Shown here: one piece after another, positions 1 to 8,395 of the stretch
Numbering within the stretch: position 1 is the stretch's first letter
Layout: each line of letters begins with the position of its first letter
NCBI GenBank assembly: GCA_016840515.1
Contig: JAEOSF010000009.1
Span: 1-64,000 of the forward strand
DNA length: 64,000 nt
Source: Candidatus Borrarchaeum yapensis
GTDB lineage: Archaea > Asgardarchaeota > Sifarchaeia > Borrarchaeales > Borrarchaeaceae
Reading direction: 5' to 3'
Notes under the pieces: model-generated
Told to the model about the DNA's origin: nothing
The model's database searches: none
The model's input: the letters and a program-made list of their open reading frames with translations, nothing else
Position numbers and translations under genes: made by a program

Positions 1-1
1 A

Positions 2-73
2 TTAGCTACTGAAGCTCAAATGGACGATGCTATCGTGAAGGAATTGAAGCAGTTAAAAGCAACTCCCAGGTAA
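2..73 (+). CDS. C-terminal fragment of a CDS truncated by the window edge (..LATEAQMDDAIVKELKQLKATPR*)
   Basis: Open frame 2 from the window edge to TAA at 71-73; too short to assign a family. Confidence 0.4.
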   Translation, partial: LATEAQMDDAIVKELKQLKATPR

Positions 74-150
74 AACGAGAGTTACCCGCACGGATTAAGA
101 GTACTTGTAGGAAGCGTCATCCATCAAGGAGGAGTAGTTCACTAATAGAC

Positions 151-2541
151 TTAGTGATTTTTCAATCTCTCATCTACAATTTCAAGCTTTTCTTCACAGT
201 ATCTCACAACCTCCTGAGCACTCATCCCAATCAAATAACGCTCATCATCCCTGATCGGATTACCGCCGAGATGTAATTCTTGGAGGTGAGTGAGAGTCTC
301 CAATCCTTTGATGTTTTTTAAATTGTTGTTTCTTAGGTCTAAATATTGAAGGGTAGTAAGCGTCTCAAACCCCTTAATGTTTTCTATTTGATTATCATTA
401 AGATGGAGTTCTCTTAGATTATAGAGTTGATCAAATCCCTTGATCTCTTTAATCTGATTACCATTAAGATCTAGTATCTGAAGGTCATGTAGATGCTTCA
501 AACCTTCAATCTCTTTTATGTCAACAATTCCTAATCTACTAAGGTCTAGGGTATCATATTTAACAAAAAATCTTGTTCCTCTAAATCTCACGAATTTTGT
601 TTCTATAATTTCTTGATCTGCAATTTTTTTGTCACCTACTGTTTCTTGACAGTACATCACAATGTCTTGAGCACTTTTTTCCATTAAATAACGCTCATCA
701 TCATTTATTGGATTAGCTTCAAAGTAAAGTGTTTGGAGGTTTGTGAGTGTTTCAAATCCTCTAACACTTTTTATCTGATTCTCATTGAGGTATAGTTCCC
801 GGAGCATAGCTAACTTGTCTAGTCCTTTAATCTCTTCTATCTGATTCCAAACAAGATCTAGTATTTGTAGTTGAGTGAGGTTCTCCAAGCCTTTAATTTC
901 TTTTATCTTACGATTGTGGCCAAGATAAACTTCTGTTAATTGAATGAGATTCTCTAAGCCTTTGATCTCTTCTATCTGATTTTCTCTAAGGTTTAGTATT
1001 TGTAGTTGAGTGAGGTTCTCCAAGCCCTTAATTTCTTTAATCTGATTTCCATGAAGGTCTAGGGCGTAGAGATTAATAAGCGTCTCCAATCCTTTAATCT
1101 TTTTTATCTTGCGATTATGACCAAGGTACAACTCTTTAAGTTTCGTGAGGTTCTCAAAACCCTTGATTTCTTTAATTCTATTGCCTCTAAGATCTAATAT
1201 CTGGAGGTCAGTAAGGTTTTCCAAACCTTTGATATCTGTTATAAGATTATCATGAAGGTCTAGCTTCTGAAGAGTATTAAGATTCTTTAAACCATCAATT
1301 TCAGTAATGTCAGTAATCTTTTTATTACTAAGGTCTAGTATGCTTGTTTTTACATAATATTTCGTTCCATCAACCACTACAAATTCCATTTCCATTTTGG
1401 CTTGACAATATGCTACACTCTTCTGTGGACTCCTCCCAATCAAATATTGTTCATCACGTCTGATTGGATTCTCCCAGAGGTAAAATTCTTGAAGCATACT
1501 GAGATGTTCCAGTCCTTTGATCTCTTTGATCCGATTTACATTGAGGTTTAATAATTGGAGCTGTGTAAGATCTTCTAATCCCTTTATTTCGTTGATCTGA
1601 TTCCCATCAAGGTGGAGTTTTTTAAGTTGAGTGAGGTATTCTAATCCCTGGATTTCTTTGACCTGATTCTCAGTAAGGCGTAAGTTTTGGAGTTTGATGA
1701 GCGTTTCCAATCCCTTAATTTCTTTAATCTGATTTTTACTTAAGTATAGTTCTTTGAGGTTGCTCAGCGTTTCCAATCCGCTAATTTCTTTAATCTGGTT
1801 CCACACAAGGTCAAGTATTTCAAGTTGATTGTTATTTTTTAATCCTTTAATTTCTCTAATCCGATTTTCACTAAGATCTAGTTTTTTGAGATCTTTGAGG
1901 TGCTCCAGCCCATTGATTTCTCTTATATGATTCTCACCAAGGTATAAATCCTGAAGATTGTAGAGTGTTTCTAATCCACTTATTTCTTTTATTTGGTTTT
2001 CACTAAGATATAGGTCTCTGAGTTTAGCGAGATCTCTTAAGCCACTAATCTCTTCTATTTGATTTCTGTGGAGATCTAGGATAAGAAGGTTAGAAAGCTG
2101 TTCTATTCCTTTAATCTCTTTGATCTGATTCTTATGAAGATCTAGTGAAGTGAGTTTAGTAAGATTCTCTAATCCACTTATTTCTTTTATTTGATTATCA
2201 CTAAGTTGTAAAGCGATAAGATTAGAAAGTTGTTCAAGCCCTTTGATTTCTTTAATCTTATTCTCACTAAGGTCCAATTTTTTAAGGCTAATAAGAGTTT
2301 CCAATCCACTAATTTCTTCTATATCATTTTCCCAAAGTTCTAGGACTTTAAGATTGGTAAGACCATCCAATCCTTTGATTTCTTTAATATAATTTTTGCT
2401 AAGATCTAGCGTTTCAAGATTAGTAAGATTCTTTAAACCTTTTATCTCGGTGATATCAGTAATTCCTTTAAAACTAAGGTTAAGTAAGCCGCCCGTCATA
2501 TCATATTTAGTTCCATTAATTGTGACATTATTACTTGCCAT
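151..2541 (-). CDS. SDS22-like leucine-rich-repeat protein made of three concatenated modules
   Basis: About 22-residue repeats (IKEIKGLENLTQLQILDLVWNQ) across most of 796 aa; cap motif NPIxxDExYLIGxSxQxxVxYC occurs three times, followed by a VDGTKYYVK-type N-cap at the internal boundaries. Confidence 0.93.
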   Translation of the reverse strand: MASNNVTINGTKYDMTGGLLNLSFKGITDITEIKGLKNLTNLETLDLSKNYIKEIKGLDGLTNLKVLELWENDIEEISGLETLISLKKLDLSENKIKEIKGLEQLSNLIALQLSDNQIKEISGLENLTKLTSLDLHKNQIKEIKGIEQLSNLLILDLHRNQIEEISGLRDLAKLRDLYLSENQIKEISGLETLYNLQDLYLGENHIREINGLEHLKDLKKLDLSENRIREIKGLKNNNQLEILDLVWNQIKEISGLETLSNLKELYLSKNQIKEIKGLETLIKLQNLRLTENQVKEIQGLEYLTQLKKLHLDGNQINEIKGLEDLTQLQLLNLNVNRIKEIKGLEHLSMLQEFYLWENPIRRDEQYLIGRSPQKSVAYCQAKMEMEFVVVDGTKYYVKTSILDLSNKKITDITEIDGLKNLNTLQKLDLHDNLITDIKGLENLTDLQILDLRGNRIKEIKGFENLTKLKELYLGHNRKIKKIKGLETLINLYALDLHGNQIKEIKGLENLTQLQILNLRENQIEEIKGLENLIQLTEVYLGHNRKIKEIKGLENLTQLQILDLVWNQIEEIKGLDKLAMLRELYLNENQIKSVRGFETLTNLQTLYFEANPINDDERYLMEKSAQDIVMYCQETVGDKKIADQEIIETKFVRFRGTRFFVKYDTLDLSRLGIVDIKEIEGLKHLHDLQILDLNGNQIKEIKGFDQLYNLRELHLNDNQIENIKGFETLTTLQYLDLRNNNLKNIKGLETLTHLQELHLGGNPIRDDERYLIGMSAQEVVRYCEEKLEIVDERLKNH
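605..2480 (-). repeat. Degenerate ~66-bp tandem repeats encoding LRRs
   Basis: Recurring DNA such as 'cctttaatttctttaatctgattt' at roughly 66-bp spacing, matching the 22-aa LRR period. Confidence 0.8.
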
Positions 2542-2614
2542 AATAGGTCACCTCGTTACTATTTTAGTTACTCTTCTCACTTATAAAACATGATTCGTTT
2601 ATTATAGCTAAGGA

Positions 2615-2743
2615 CTATTTCAAAAAGAGAGGCATGAATTCCTTGTTATCTTCCATCGTTAGATTATCGTATTTTAAAGCTGCTTGCAAAAAATCTTCAT
2701 ACATGTTTATTTTTTTGCATTCTTCAAATTCCTCAGGTTCCAC
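2615..2743 (-). CDS. Small hypothetical protein, 42 aa (MEPEEFEECKKINMYEDFLQAALKYDNLTMEDNKEFMPLFLK)
   Basis: GTG start preceded by GGAGG on the minus strand (gaggaggataacacGTG); not in the ORF track because of size. Confidence 0.5.
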   Translation of the reverse strand: MEPEEFEECKKINMYEDFLQAALKYDNLTMEDNKEFMPLFLK

Positions 2744-2756
2744 GTGTTATCCTCCT

Positions 2757-2936
2757 CTAAATTTTCCCTTGTTCTCGTAATAAGCAAATAGAAATTGATA
2801 CGAGCAAAAATGCAAGAGCAATCAATAGCAATATGTTTCCAAGGCAAAAAATAGTCCCTAATTGTCCAGTTGGAGATTCACACCACCTGAATAGGCAACC
2901 AAAACCTAGAATTATAGCTGCAATCCCAATACTCAC
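2757..2936 (-). CDS. Possible small membrane protein, ~59 aa
   Basis: Open frame with two hydrophobic segments (IGIAAIILGFGCLF; IFCLGNILLLIALAFLLVSISICLL); start codon uncertain (GTG). Confidence 0.3.
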   Translation of the reverse strand: MSIGIAAIILGFGCLFRWCESPTGQLGTIFCLGNILLLIALAFLLVSISICLLREQGKI

Positions 2937-3071
2937 ATCTATTTTGTCTACCGTGTGATCTCCCTCTTTTAATTACGTCTTATATATTGAATTTTCAAAA
3001 TCATTTGCTACCAATTCGATAGTTAGTTAGTACATATGTTCTAATAAACACACTTTGATGTAACATGGAGA

Positions 3072-3836
3072 TTATTCTCTTTCTAGAGTCTTTTTATGTG
3101 ATACTAATGCTGCTACAAAAAGAAAGATAGTAAAACATAGAAGAATCACTACATTTATAGTCCAGCTATGTCCTACATACCCCTCAAACGCACATCTATT
3201 TAAATTGTGCGCATAGGTAAGTGGTGAAAGCGCTGCAATTATTTGTCCCCAGACTGGCAACTGTTCTAAGGGGATAAAAACCCCACTGATGAAGATGAGG
3301 GGCAAGCGCACTAAATTTGCTAACGTCATAATTTCAGATGGTGTATCTGTTGGAATGGCTGAGAATAAAGTGCCCAGTGAAGCAAAACAAAATGCAGACA
3401 AAGGTATGCTGATTATCAAAGCATTTACGCTGATTATACCTACCCCAAATAAAAGAATACCAAGAATTATAGGAATCAGTACCAAAAATATGCCAAATAA
3501 TAAGCCCGATAAAATATCGCCGATGAGAACCGAATGCAACGAAACCGGCGTAGAAATCAACCGTTCAAAGGTTTTCGTTCGTCTTTCCCATGGCGCTATG
3601 ACAGGTGTCACAGAAGAGGATGTAAAGAATATCGTAAGAGAGATCATACCAGGAACAAGAGCGTGTGGTGGGAGGTTTCTTCCTACAGAAAATGCAAGAA
3701 ATAGGAAAAATGGGAACAGAATTCCAAAAATAAGAACCGGGCCTTTTAAATAGTATATGCGTACATCCTTTTTAGCTATAGCGTATATTCCTTGCAATTC
3801 TCTTTTAAGATCAACTTTCATAAATTTTGCCCTCAT
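3072..3836 (-). CDS. ABC-2 type transporter permease
   Basis: Six hydrophobic segments, ABC-2 pattern (PWERRTKTFERLISTPVS...IFISGVFIPLEQLP); overlaps the ATPase gene. Confidence 0.9.
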   Translation of the reverse strand: MRAKFMKVDLKRELQGIYAIAKKDVRIYYLKGPVLIFGILFPFFLFLAFSVGRNLPPHALVPGMISLTIFFTSSSVTPVIAPWERRTKTFERLISTPVSLHSVLIGDILSGLLFGIFLVLIPIILGILLFGVGIISVNALIISIPLSAFCFASLGTLFSAIPTDTPSEIMTLANLVRLPLIFISGVFIPLEQLPVWGQIIAALSPLTYAHNLNRCAFEGYVGHSWTINVVILLCFTIFLFVAALVSHKKTLERE

Positions 3837-4789
3837 TTACGATTAGTTTTAGAGGTAAGCCTAACAAAAACATCTTCCAATGAAGGTGCGAGCGTGTTTA
3901 TCGTAATAAATTGGAGATTATTGCTAGCTGCAAATGAATGGAGTTCACGAAGCACTGGGTCTATCTGGGAGGTATATAACCTGAATTTATCGCCAAGCTT
4001 TCTTACTTCGATAACACCCTCAATTGTTTCTAGCTCTAATTTCATGTGATTAGAAGACTTGTTAAACGCTACTTCGATCGACTGGGCACTTTGAATCGCT
4101 TTCTTTAAGTGCTCTGGCTTATCTATAGCAATTATTTTTCCATGATTTATTATAGCTACTCTGTCACACAATTGATTCGCTTCTTCGATGTTATGAGTCG
4201 TTAAAAAAACTGTAGTTCCCTCTTTATTGAACTCTCGAATCAAGTCTCTTATAATACGTGTACTCTGAACATCAAGTCCAGATGTTGGCTCATCAAGAAA
4301 AAGAATTTTAGGGTCGTTTAACAGCGCCATGGCTAGTATCACCCGGCGTTTTAGACCTTTAGACAATGCCTTAAATTTTGTGTGGATCTTCTTAGAGAGT
4401 TCTAGTAATTCTAAGAAATTTTTCGCCTTTGATTCTCTTACAGCCTTAGGGACACCGTAGAGTTCTCCCATTAACATTAAATTATCCCATGTCGAGAGTT
4501 CTACATATCCGTTTGAAATCTCTGGCACGATGCCCATGAGTTCCTTAGCAGAAGCTGTTTCTTTTTGAATGTCATATCCACAGATCCGCGCGGATCCTTC
4601 ACTGGGCTTTGAAATCCCGATCAACATTTTCACAGTGGTGGTTTTTCCCGCGCCATTTGGCCCAAGAAATCCAAATATTTCTCCTTGTTCAACTTCAAAA
4701 TTGATGTGATCCACAGCTAGGAGATCGCCATAATATTTTGTCAGTTGTTCTACTACAATTGTTCTACTCACTGAAATGTACCCCAACAA
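3833..4789 (-). CDS. ABC transporter ATP-binding protein (drug/export, CcmA-type)
   Basis: Walker A GPNGAGKTTT, Walker B ILFLDEPTSGLD, H-loop TTHN. Confidence 0.95.
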   Translation of the reverse strand: MLGYISVSRTIVVEQLTKYYGDLLAVDHINFEVEQGEIFGFLGPNGAGKTTTVKMLIGISKPSEGSARICGYDIQKETASAKELMGIVPEISNGYVELSTWDNLMLMGELYGVPKAVRESKAKNFLELLELSKKIHTKFKALSKGLKRRVILAMALLNDPKILFLDEPTSGLDVQSTRIIRDLIREFNKEGTTVFLTTHNIEEANQLCDRVAIINHGKIIAIDKPEHLKKAIQSAQSIEVAFNKSSNHMKLELETIEGVIEVRKLGDKFRLYTSQIDPVLRELHSFAASNNLQFITINTLAPSLEDVFVRLTSKTNRK

Positions 4790-5005
4790 TCTGATTGTAC
4801 ACTAGCATTATATAAATCTCATAGAGTGAGGTATGGGACTTATTTCACTAACGTAAAGTGACATAGAAGAATGTAATGCGTGGAGTGCTTTATTTAGTAG
4901 TTGATATCTTAAATTAAGTTGATTTGAAGCCACTTAAGAGGATAGACGAACTTGATGGATGACAAGGAAGTTAAAGGACAAAATTAAAAATCTAGTGTAA
5001 TTTTT

Positions 5006-5623
5006 CTAAGGCGAAGCATTCCCAGATTCTTCTTCTTCTTCTTCTAAACAGAAATCAAGGCTTCCCTTATAAGCTGATGTAGCAGGGCATCCTAAACAAT
5101 GTTCTAATTCATATTCTTCACATTCATTGCAGTTAAGATCACAAGGCGTCACATCATTATATTTCACTTTGAAGTTAACGGGGAAGTACGGAGGACTGAC
5201 AAGCCGACCAACGCTGAGAACACTAACGTTTCGAATACCATGAGGCGCACGAAGGATGCATGTACGGAGTATAGTTTCAAGTTGATGTTTATCCTCTGCG
5301 AATACCGTAGCAATGAGATCAAATTGCCCTAAGACTGTACTCATTTGAATTATCCGAGGACATTCCTTGAACCGATTTATTAGTTCCCGGGTGCTTGCAG
5401 CACCATCTGTTTGAATCAGAAGATATACAACTTCTATATTAAGTTCCAAAATGTTGATTAGCACGCCCATTTTTATTATATTATTTTCACAAAGATTGAC
5501 AAGCCTATTCCTGATTGCTACATGAGATAAATTAAGCTTCCTTCCTATCTCTGACAAGGTTGTGCGTGCATCCTTTCCAAGCCAGCTTATAATCTGTTGG
5601 TCTATCTCGTCTAATTTTTCCAT
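5006..5623 (-). CDS. Lrp/AsnC family regulator with C-terminal Cys-rich extension
   Basis: N-terminal HTH (LDEIDQQIISWLGKDARTTLSEIGRKLNLSHVAIRNRL), RAM-like domain, tail CDLNCNECEEYELEHCLGCPATSAYKGSLDFC. Confidence 0.87.
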   Translation of the reverse strand: MEKLDEIDQQIISWLGKDARTTLSEIGRKLNLSHVAIRNRLVNLCENNIIKMGVLINILELNIEVVYLLIQTDGAASTRELINRFKECPRIIQMSTVLGQFDLIATVFAEDKHQLETILRTCILRAPHGIRNVSVLSVGRLVSPPYFPVNFKVKYNDVTPCDLNCNECEEYELEHCLGCPATSAYKGSLDFCLEEEEEESGNASP

Positions 5624-5779
5624 GAGCCAGAAGCCCCCGTGTGTTTATTTCAAATTGAAACGTAAAATTTTAAATATTACTTCAGAAATGTAACATTAAT
5701 CAATTATTAAATTACATTCGAACTAATCATATTAAAAAAACTTTCGATATTGTAATTCGCGGGATATAACAGATATTAT

Positions 5780-6043
5780 TTGCTCTTGGATCTTTTAGAT
5801 ACCTCCTATTACAATATAGGCATAGAGGGACGAAAAACGCTTCCGATAGCTTACGTAGATATAGAACGCTGCAGCGGTTGTAAACAATGTGAGAAATATT
5901 GCCCTGTTGGCGCTATAAGGGTGGTTGGAAAGAAGGCTTATGTTGATTGGATGAAATGTATTGGTTGTGGACTTTGTGCAAATAACTGTCCCAAGAAGGC
6001 AATAATTCCGATGTTCCGTTATATTACTGCCTATACGCGGTGA
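5780..6043 (+). CDS. 2x[4Fe-4S] ferredoxin
   Basis: CSGCKQCEKYCP and CIGCGLCANNCP motifs; TTG start in track, exact start uncertain. Confidence 0.9.
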   Translation: MLLDLLDTSYYNIGIEGRKTLPIAYVDIERCSGCKQCEKYCPVGAIRVVGKKAYVDWMKCIGCGLCANNCPKKAIIPMFRYITAYTR

Positions 6044-6101
6044 AAAGATAAAGAGATGATTCTACAAAGTCTAACCCTATTACACTAATGGAGTAGATAA
6101 C

Positions 6102-7019
6102 TTGAATGAACAACTAGAAGAGGTATTCAGGGTCCTTGAAACACAGAAAAAATCAAAAATTGTGTGGACACTTTTCGAAAAAGGTGAACAAGATCTCTGT
6201 TCATTAATGGACTGTATTGATTACCCTTCCCGATACAAATCGAAATTTGTGTCCCGATATATCTCAAAACTTCAAGAAGTGGGTTATATTGACCGCAATA
6301 ACGGATATTATGCCCTCACTCCTCACGGAGCCTTATTTCTTGAGACTTTAGGTGATCTTGCCAACTCCAACTTAAAAATGTCTAACAAAGTTCGACTCCT
6401 CAAATTGCTAAGAAGACCAAAAACGATGGAACAGTTGTATGACACCTTAGAAATTTCACGAATGCAATGTCATCAACTTATGAAATGTCTTATGAAAAGG
6501 GATTTTGTTAAAACAGAAGCACAAAGATACAGAATATGTCCCCCAATCCGGCTAAAGGAGCTGAAAAATATCCCCTTTTACTACTGGAAACTTCTTCAAA
6601 TCCTTCTGACTAAAGAAAGTTGTAGTGCTCAAGAACTCGCAACTGCTACAGGATTAGCATTAAAAGGCGTTCAAACACGCTTATCAGAATTAAAACGAAT
6701 GAGTATTGTAGAGTCAACAGGTCCAGATCCTCTTCCACAAGGAAATTTCTTCAAGTTTTACCGACTTACGGCAAAGGGTAACGAGATTTTAAAGAAAATA
6801 GATGAATTTGAAAGGCAGTTTGGTTTTATTGACTTGATTTTTCAACTTCTCTCTAAGGAACAACGATTAACGGAAAGGGAACTGTGGAGAACTATTTCTA
6901 GAAAAATGAATCACCCAGTGAACACTTTTGATGTACGATATGCGATTAATTTTTTAAAGAAGATTGGCGTTTTAGATGGCGACATCGTGAACGGATACGT
7001 CCGACATGAGTTGTCTTAG
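6102..7019 (+). CDS. Multi-winged-helix DNA-binding regulator
   Basis: Several wHTH-like segments (KFVSRYISKLQEVGYIDRNNGYYALTPHGALFLE; TATGLALKGVQTRLSELKRMSIVE). Confidence 0.7.
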   Translation: MNEQLEEVFRVLETQKKSKIVWTLFEKGEQDLCSLMDCIDYPSRYKSKFVSRYISKLQEVGYIDRNNGYYALTPHGALFLETLGDLANSNLKMSNKVRLLKLLRRPKTMEQLYDTLEISRMQCHQLMKCLMKRDFVKTEAQRYRICPPIRLKELKNIPFYYWKLLQILLTKESCSAQELATATGLALKGVQTRLSELKRMSIVESTGPDPLPQGNFFKFYRLTAKGNEILKKIDEFERQFGFIDLIFQLLSKEQRLTERELWRTISRKMNHPVNTFDVRYAINFLKKIGVLDGDIVNGYVRHELS

Positions 7020-7150
7020 GAAATAACGCAGTTATTGGTTTATCACATTTTATCTTTTTTTGGATCTCTGTCTCAGAGAAACTGCATTTTCCGTAATGCT
7101 TATAAACGATATCTATATATCGCTATGAAACGATAAACTGGTGTCATAAA

Positions 7151-7570
7151 ATGGCAGAAAATGAACAGAAGGTAGGAATCATTTCGTGCACTGGCGTTTC
7201 GAGCGATAGCCGATGTTCAAAGGAAGGCCTTATTGCACGACAGGCAATGTATAAAGTCCTCGAAGATCTCAGACCTGACAAAACTTTACTTGTCTGTTTA
7301 CCTGCTCTTGCGGCAGAAGTTGAAGAAGATGTAATTTTTGTCAGAGATTCTCCGACCATAGTCATTGAGGGTTGCCCAGATGATTGCTCAATGAAAGTAC
7401 TCGGACAGTTTGAAACAAAGCAAATATACTCAACGTATTATGTCAGAGATTTCATAAAAGATATTGAATTATCGGACTCACTAATCGACTTATCTCCCGA
7501 GGAAGACTCCATTTCAGAACGAATAGCAGAAAAAGTTGCGCAAGATGTTGATAAAATCTTGCAAGGATGA
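7151..7570 (+). CDS. DGC-domain-type putative metal-binding protein
   Basis: SCTGVSSDSRCSKEG ... CLPALAAEVEE ... IEGCPDDCS; paralogous layout to the next ORF. Confidence 0.7.
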   Translation: MAENEQKVGIISCTGVSSDSRCSKEGLIARQAMYKVLEDLRPDKTLLVCLPALAAEVEEDVIFVRDSPTIVIEGCPDDCSMKVLGQFETKQIYSTYYVRDFIKDIELSDSLIDLSPEEDSISERIAEKVAQDVDKILQG

Positions 7571-7582
7571 AGGTGACTTAAT

Positions 7583-7978
7583 ATGCCAAAGAAAATTAAA
7601 GTTGCACCATGCACAGGCATGGGAAAGGTATTGGCGACAGTAGCACGAGTTGGCGCATTACTTGCAACAGATGAGGGTAAAAGCGATGCCCTTGAGTTGA
7701 TTTGTACACCGTGCGTTGCAGCTGGAGTTCAACGAGAGATTGAACGAATAAAGGGATCAGATGTAATTGTAATCGATGGTTGCATAGACGAATGCTGCCG
7801 TAAAATCTTTGAAGAAAATGGAGCTAAAATCGTGGCTGACATAAAAGTATGGGAAGTTCTTCGCGAGAATAAGGACTTAAAACCAGAGTCAAGGGTAAAG
7901 TTAGGTCCCAAGGGCATGGCACTTGCAAATAAAGTTGCAGAGAAAGTCAAAGAAGAAGCAGTCAAGTTACAAAATTAA
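7583..7978 (+). CDS. DGC-domain-type putative metal-binding protein (paralog)
   Basis: PCTGMGKVLATVAR ... CTPCVAAGVQREIERIKG ... IDGCIDECC. Confidence 0.75.
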   Translation: MPKKIKVAPCTGMGKVLATVARVGALLATDEGKSDALELICTPCVAAGVQREIERIKGSDVIVIDGCIDECCRKIFEENGAKIVADIKVWEVLRENKDLKPESRVKLGPKGMALANKVAEKVKEEAVKLQN

Positions 7979-8395
7979 ATTGCTCTTTTGTTCTTTCCTT
8001 AGAATGGCTAAAAGCCCCCTATTTTTTCATTACGTGCTAGTTTTCATGATCTTTTTTGATTTATTATGATTTCGGGTTATAATTGCCTGTTGTGTATCAT
8101 AAAATGTTTAGATCAAGATTTCAAGTTATGCTAAGACACAGGCAATCTTAAACAGATATTACAGGAAGGGTTTAATTTATAAGAAGAAGATAGCTTAAGC
8201 ACTACAAAATAAGCACATTTCAATTTGAGATTAAAAGCAGGCTTATTAAAGTGAACAATAATGATAAATCCGTTTTGTATTTATGCGCTTATCAATATAG
8301 ATAAATAGCCAGAAGCCATGCCATTAGATACGAAACGGTGATTCTCATATATTTAGTTCTTGTTGAAAGGAGAAGATCGAAAAGGAGGAAAACGA

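Noticed and set aside
3289-3753. 154-aa plus-strand ORF opposite the ABC permease
   Set aside because: Antisense shadow ORF of a clear ABC-2 permease; Lys/Arg/Thr-rich translation without a family signature.
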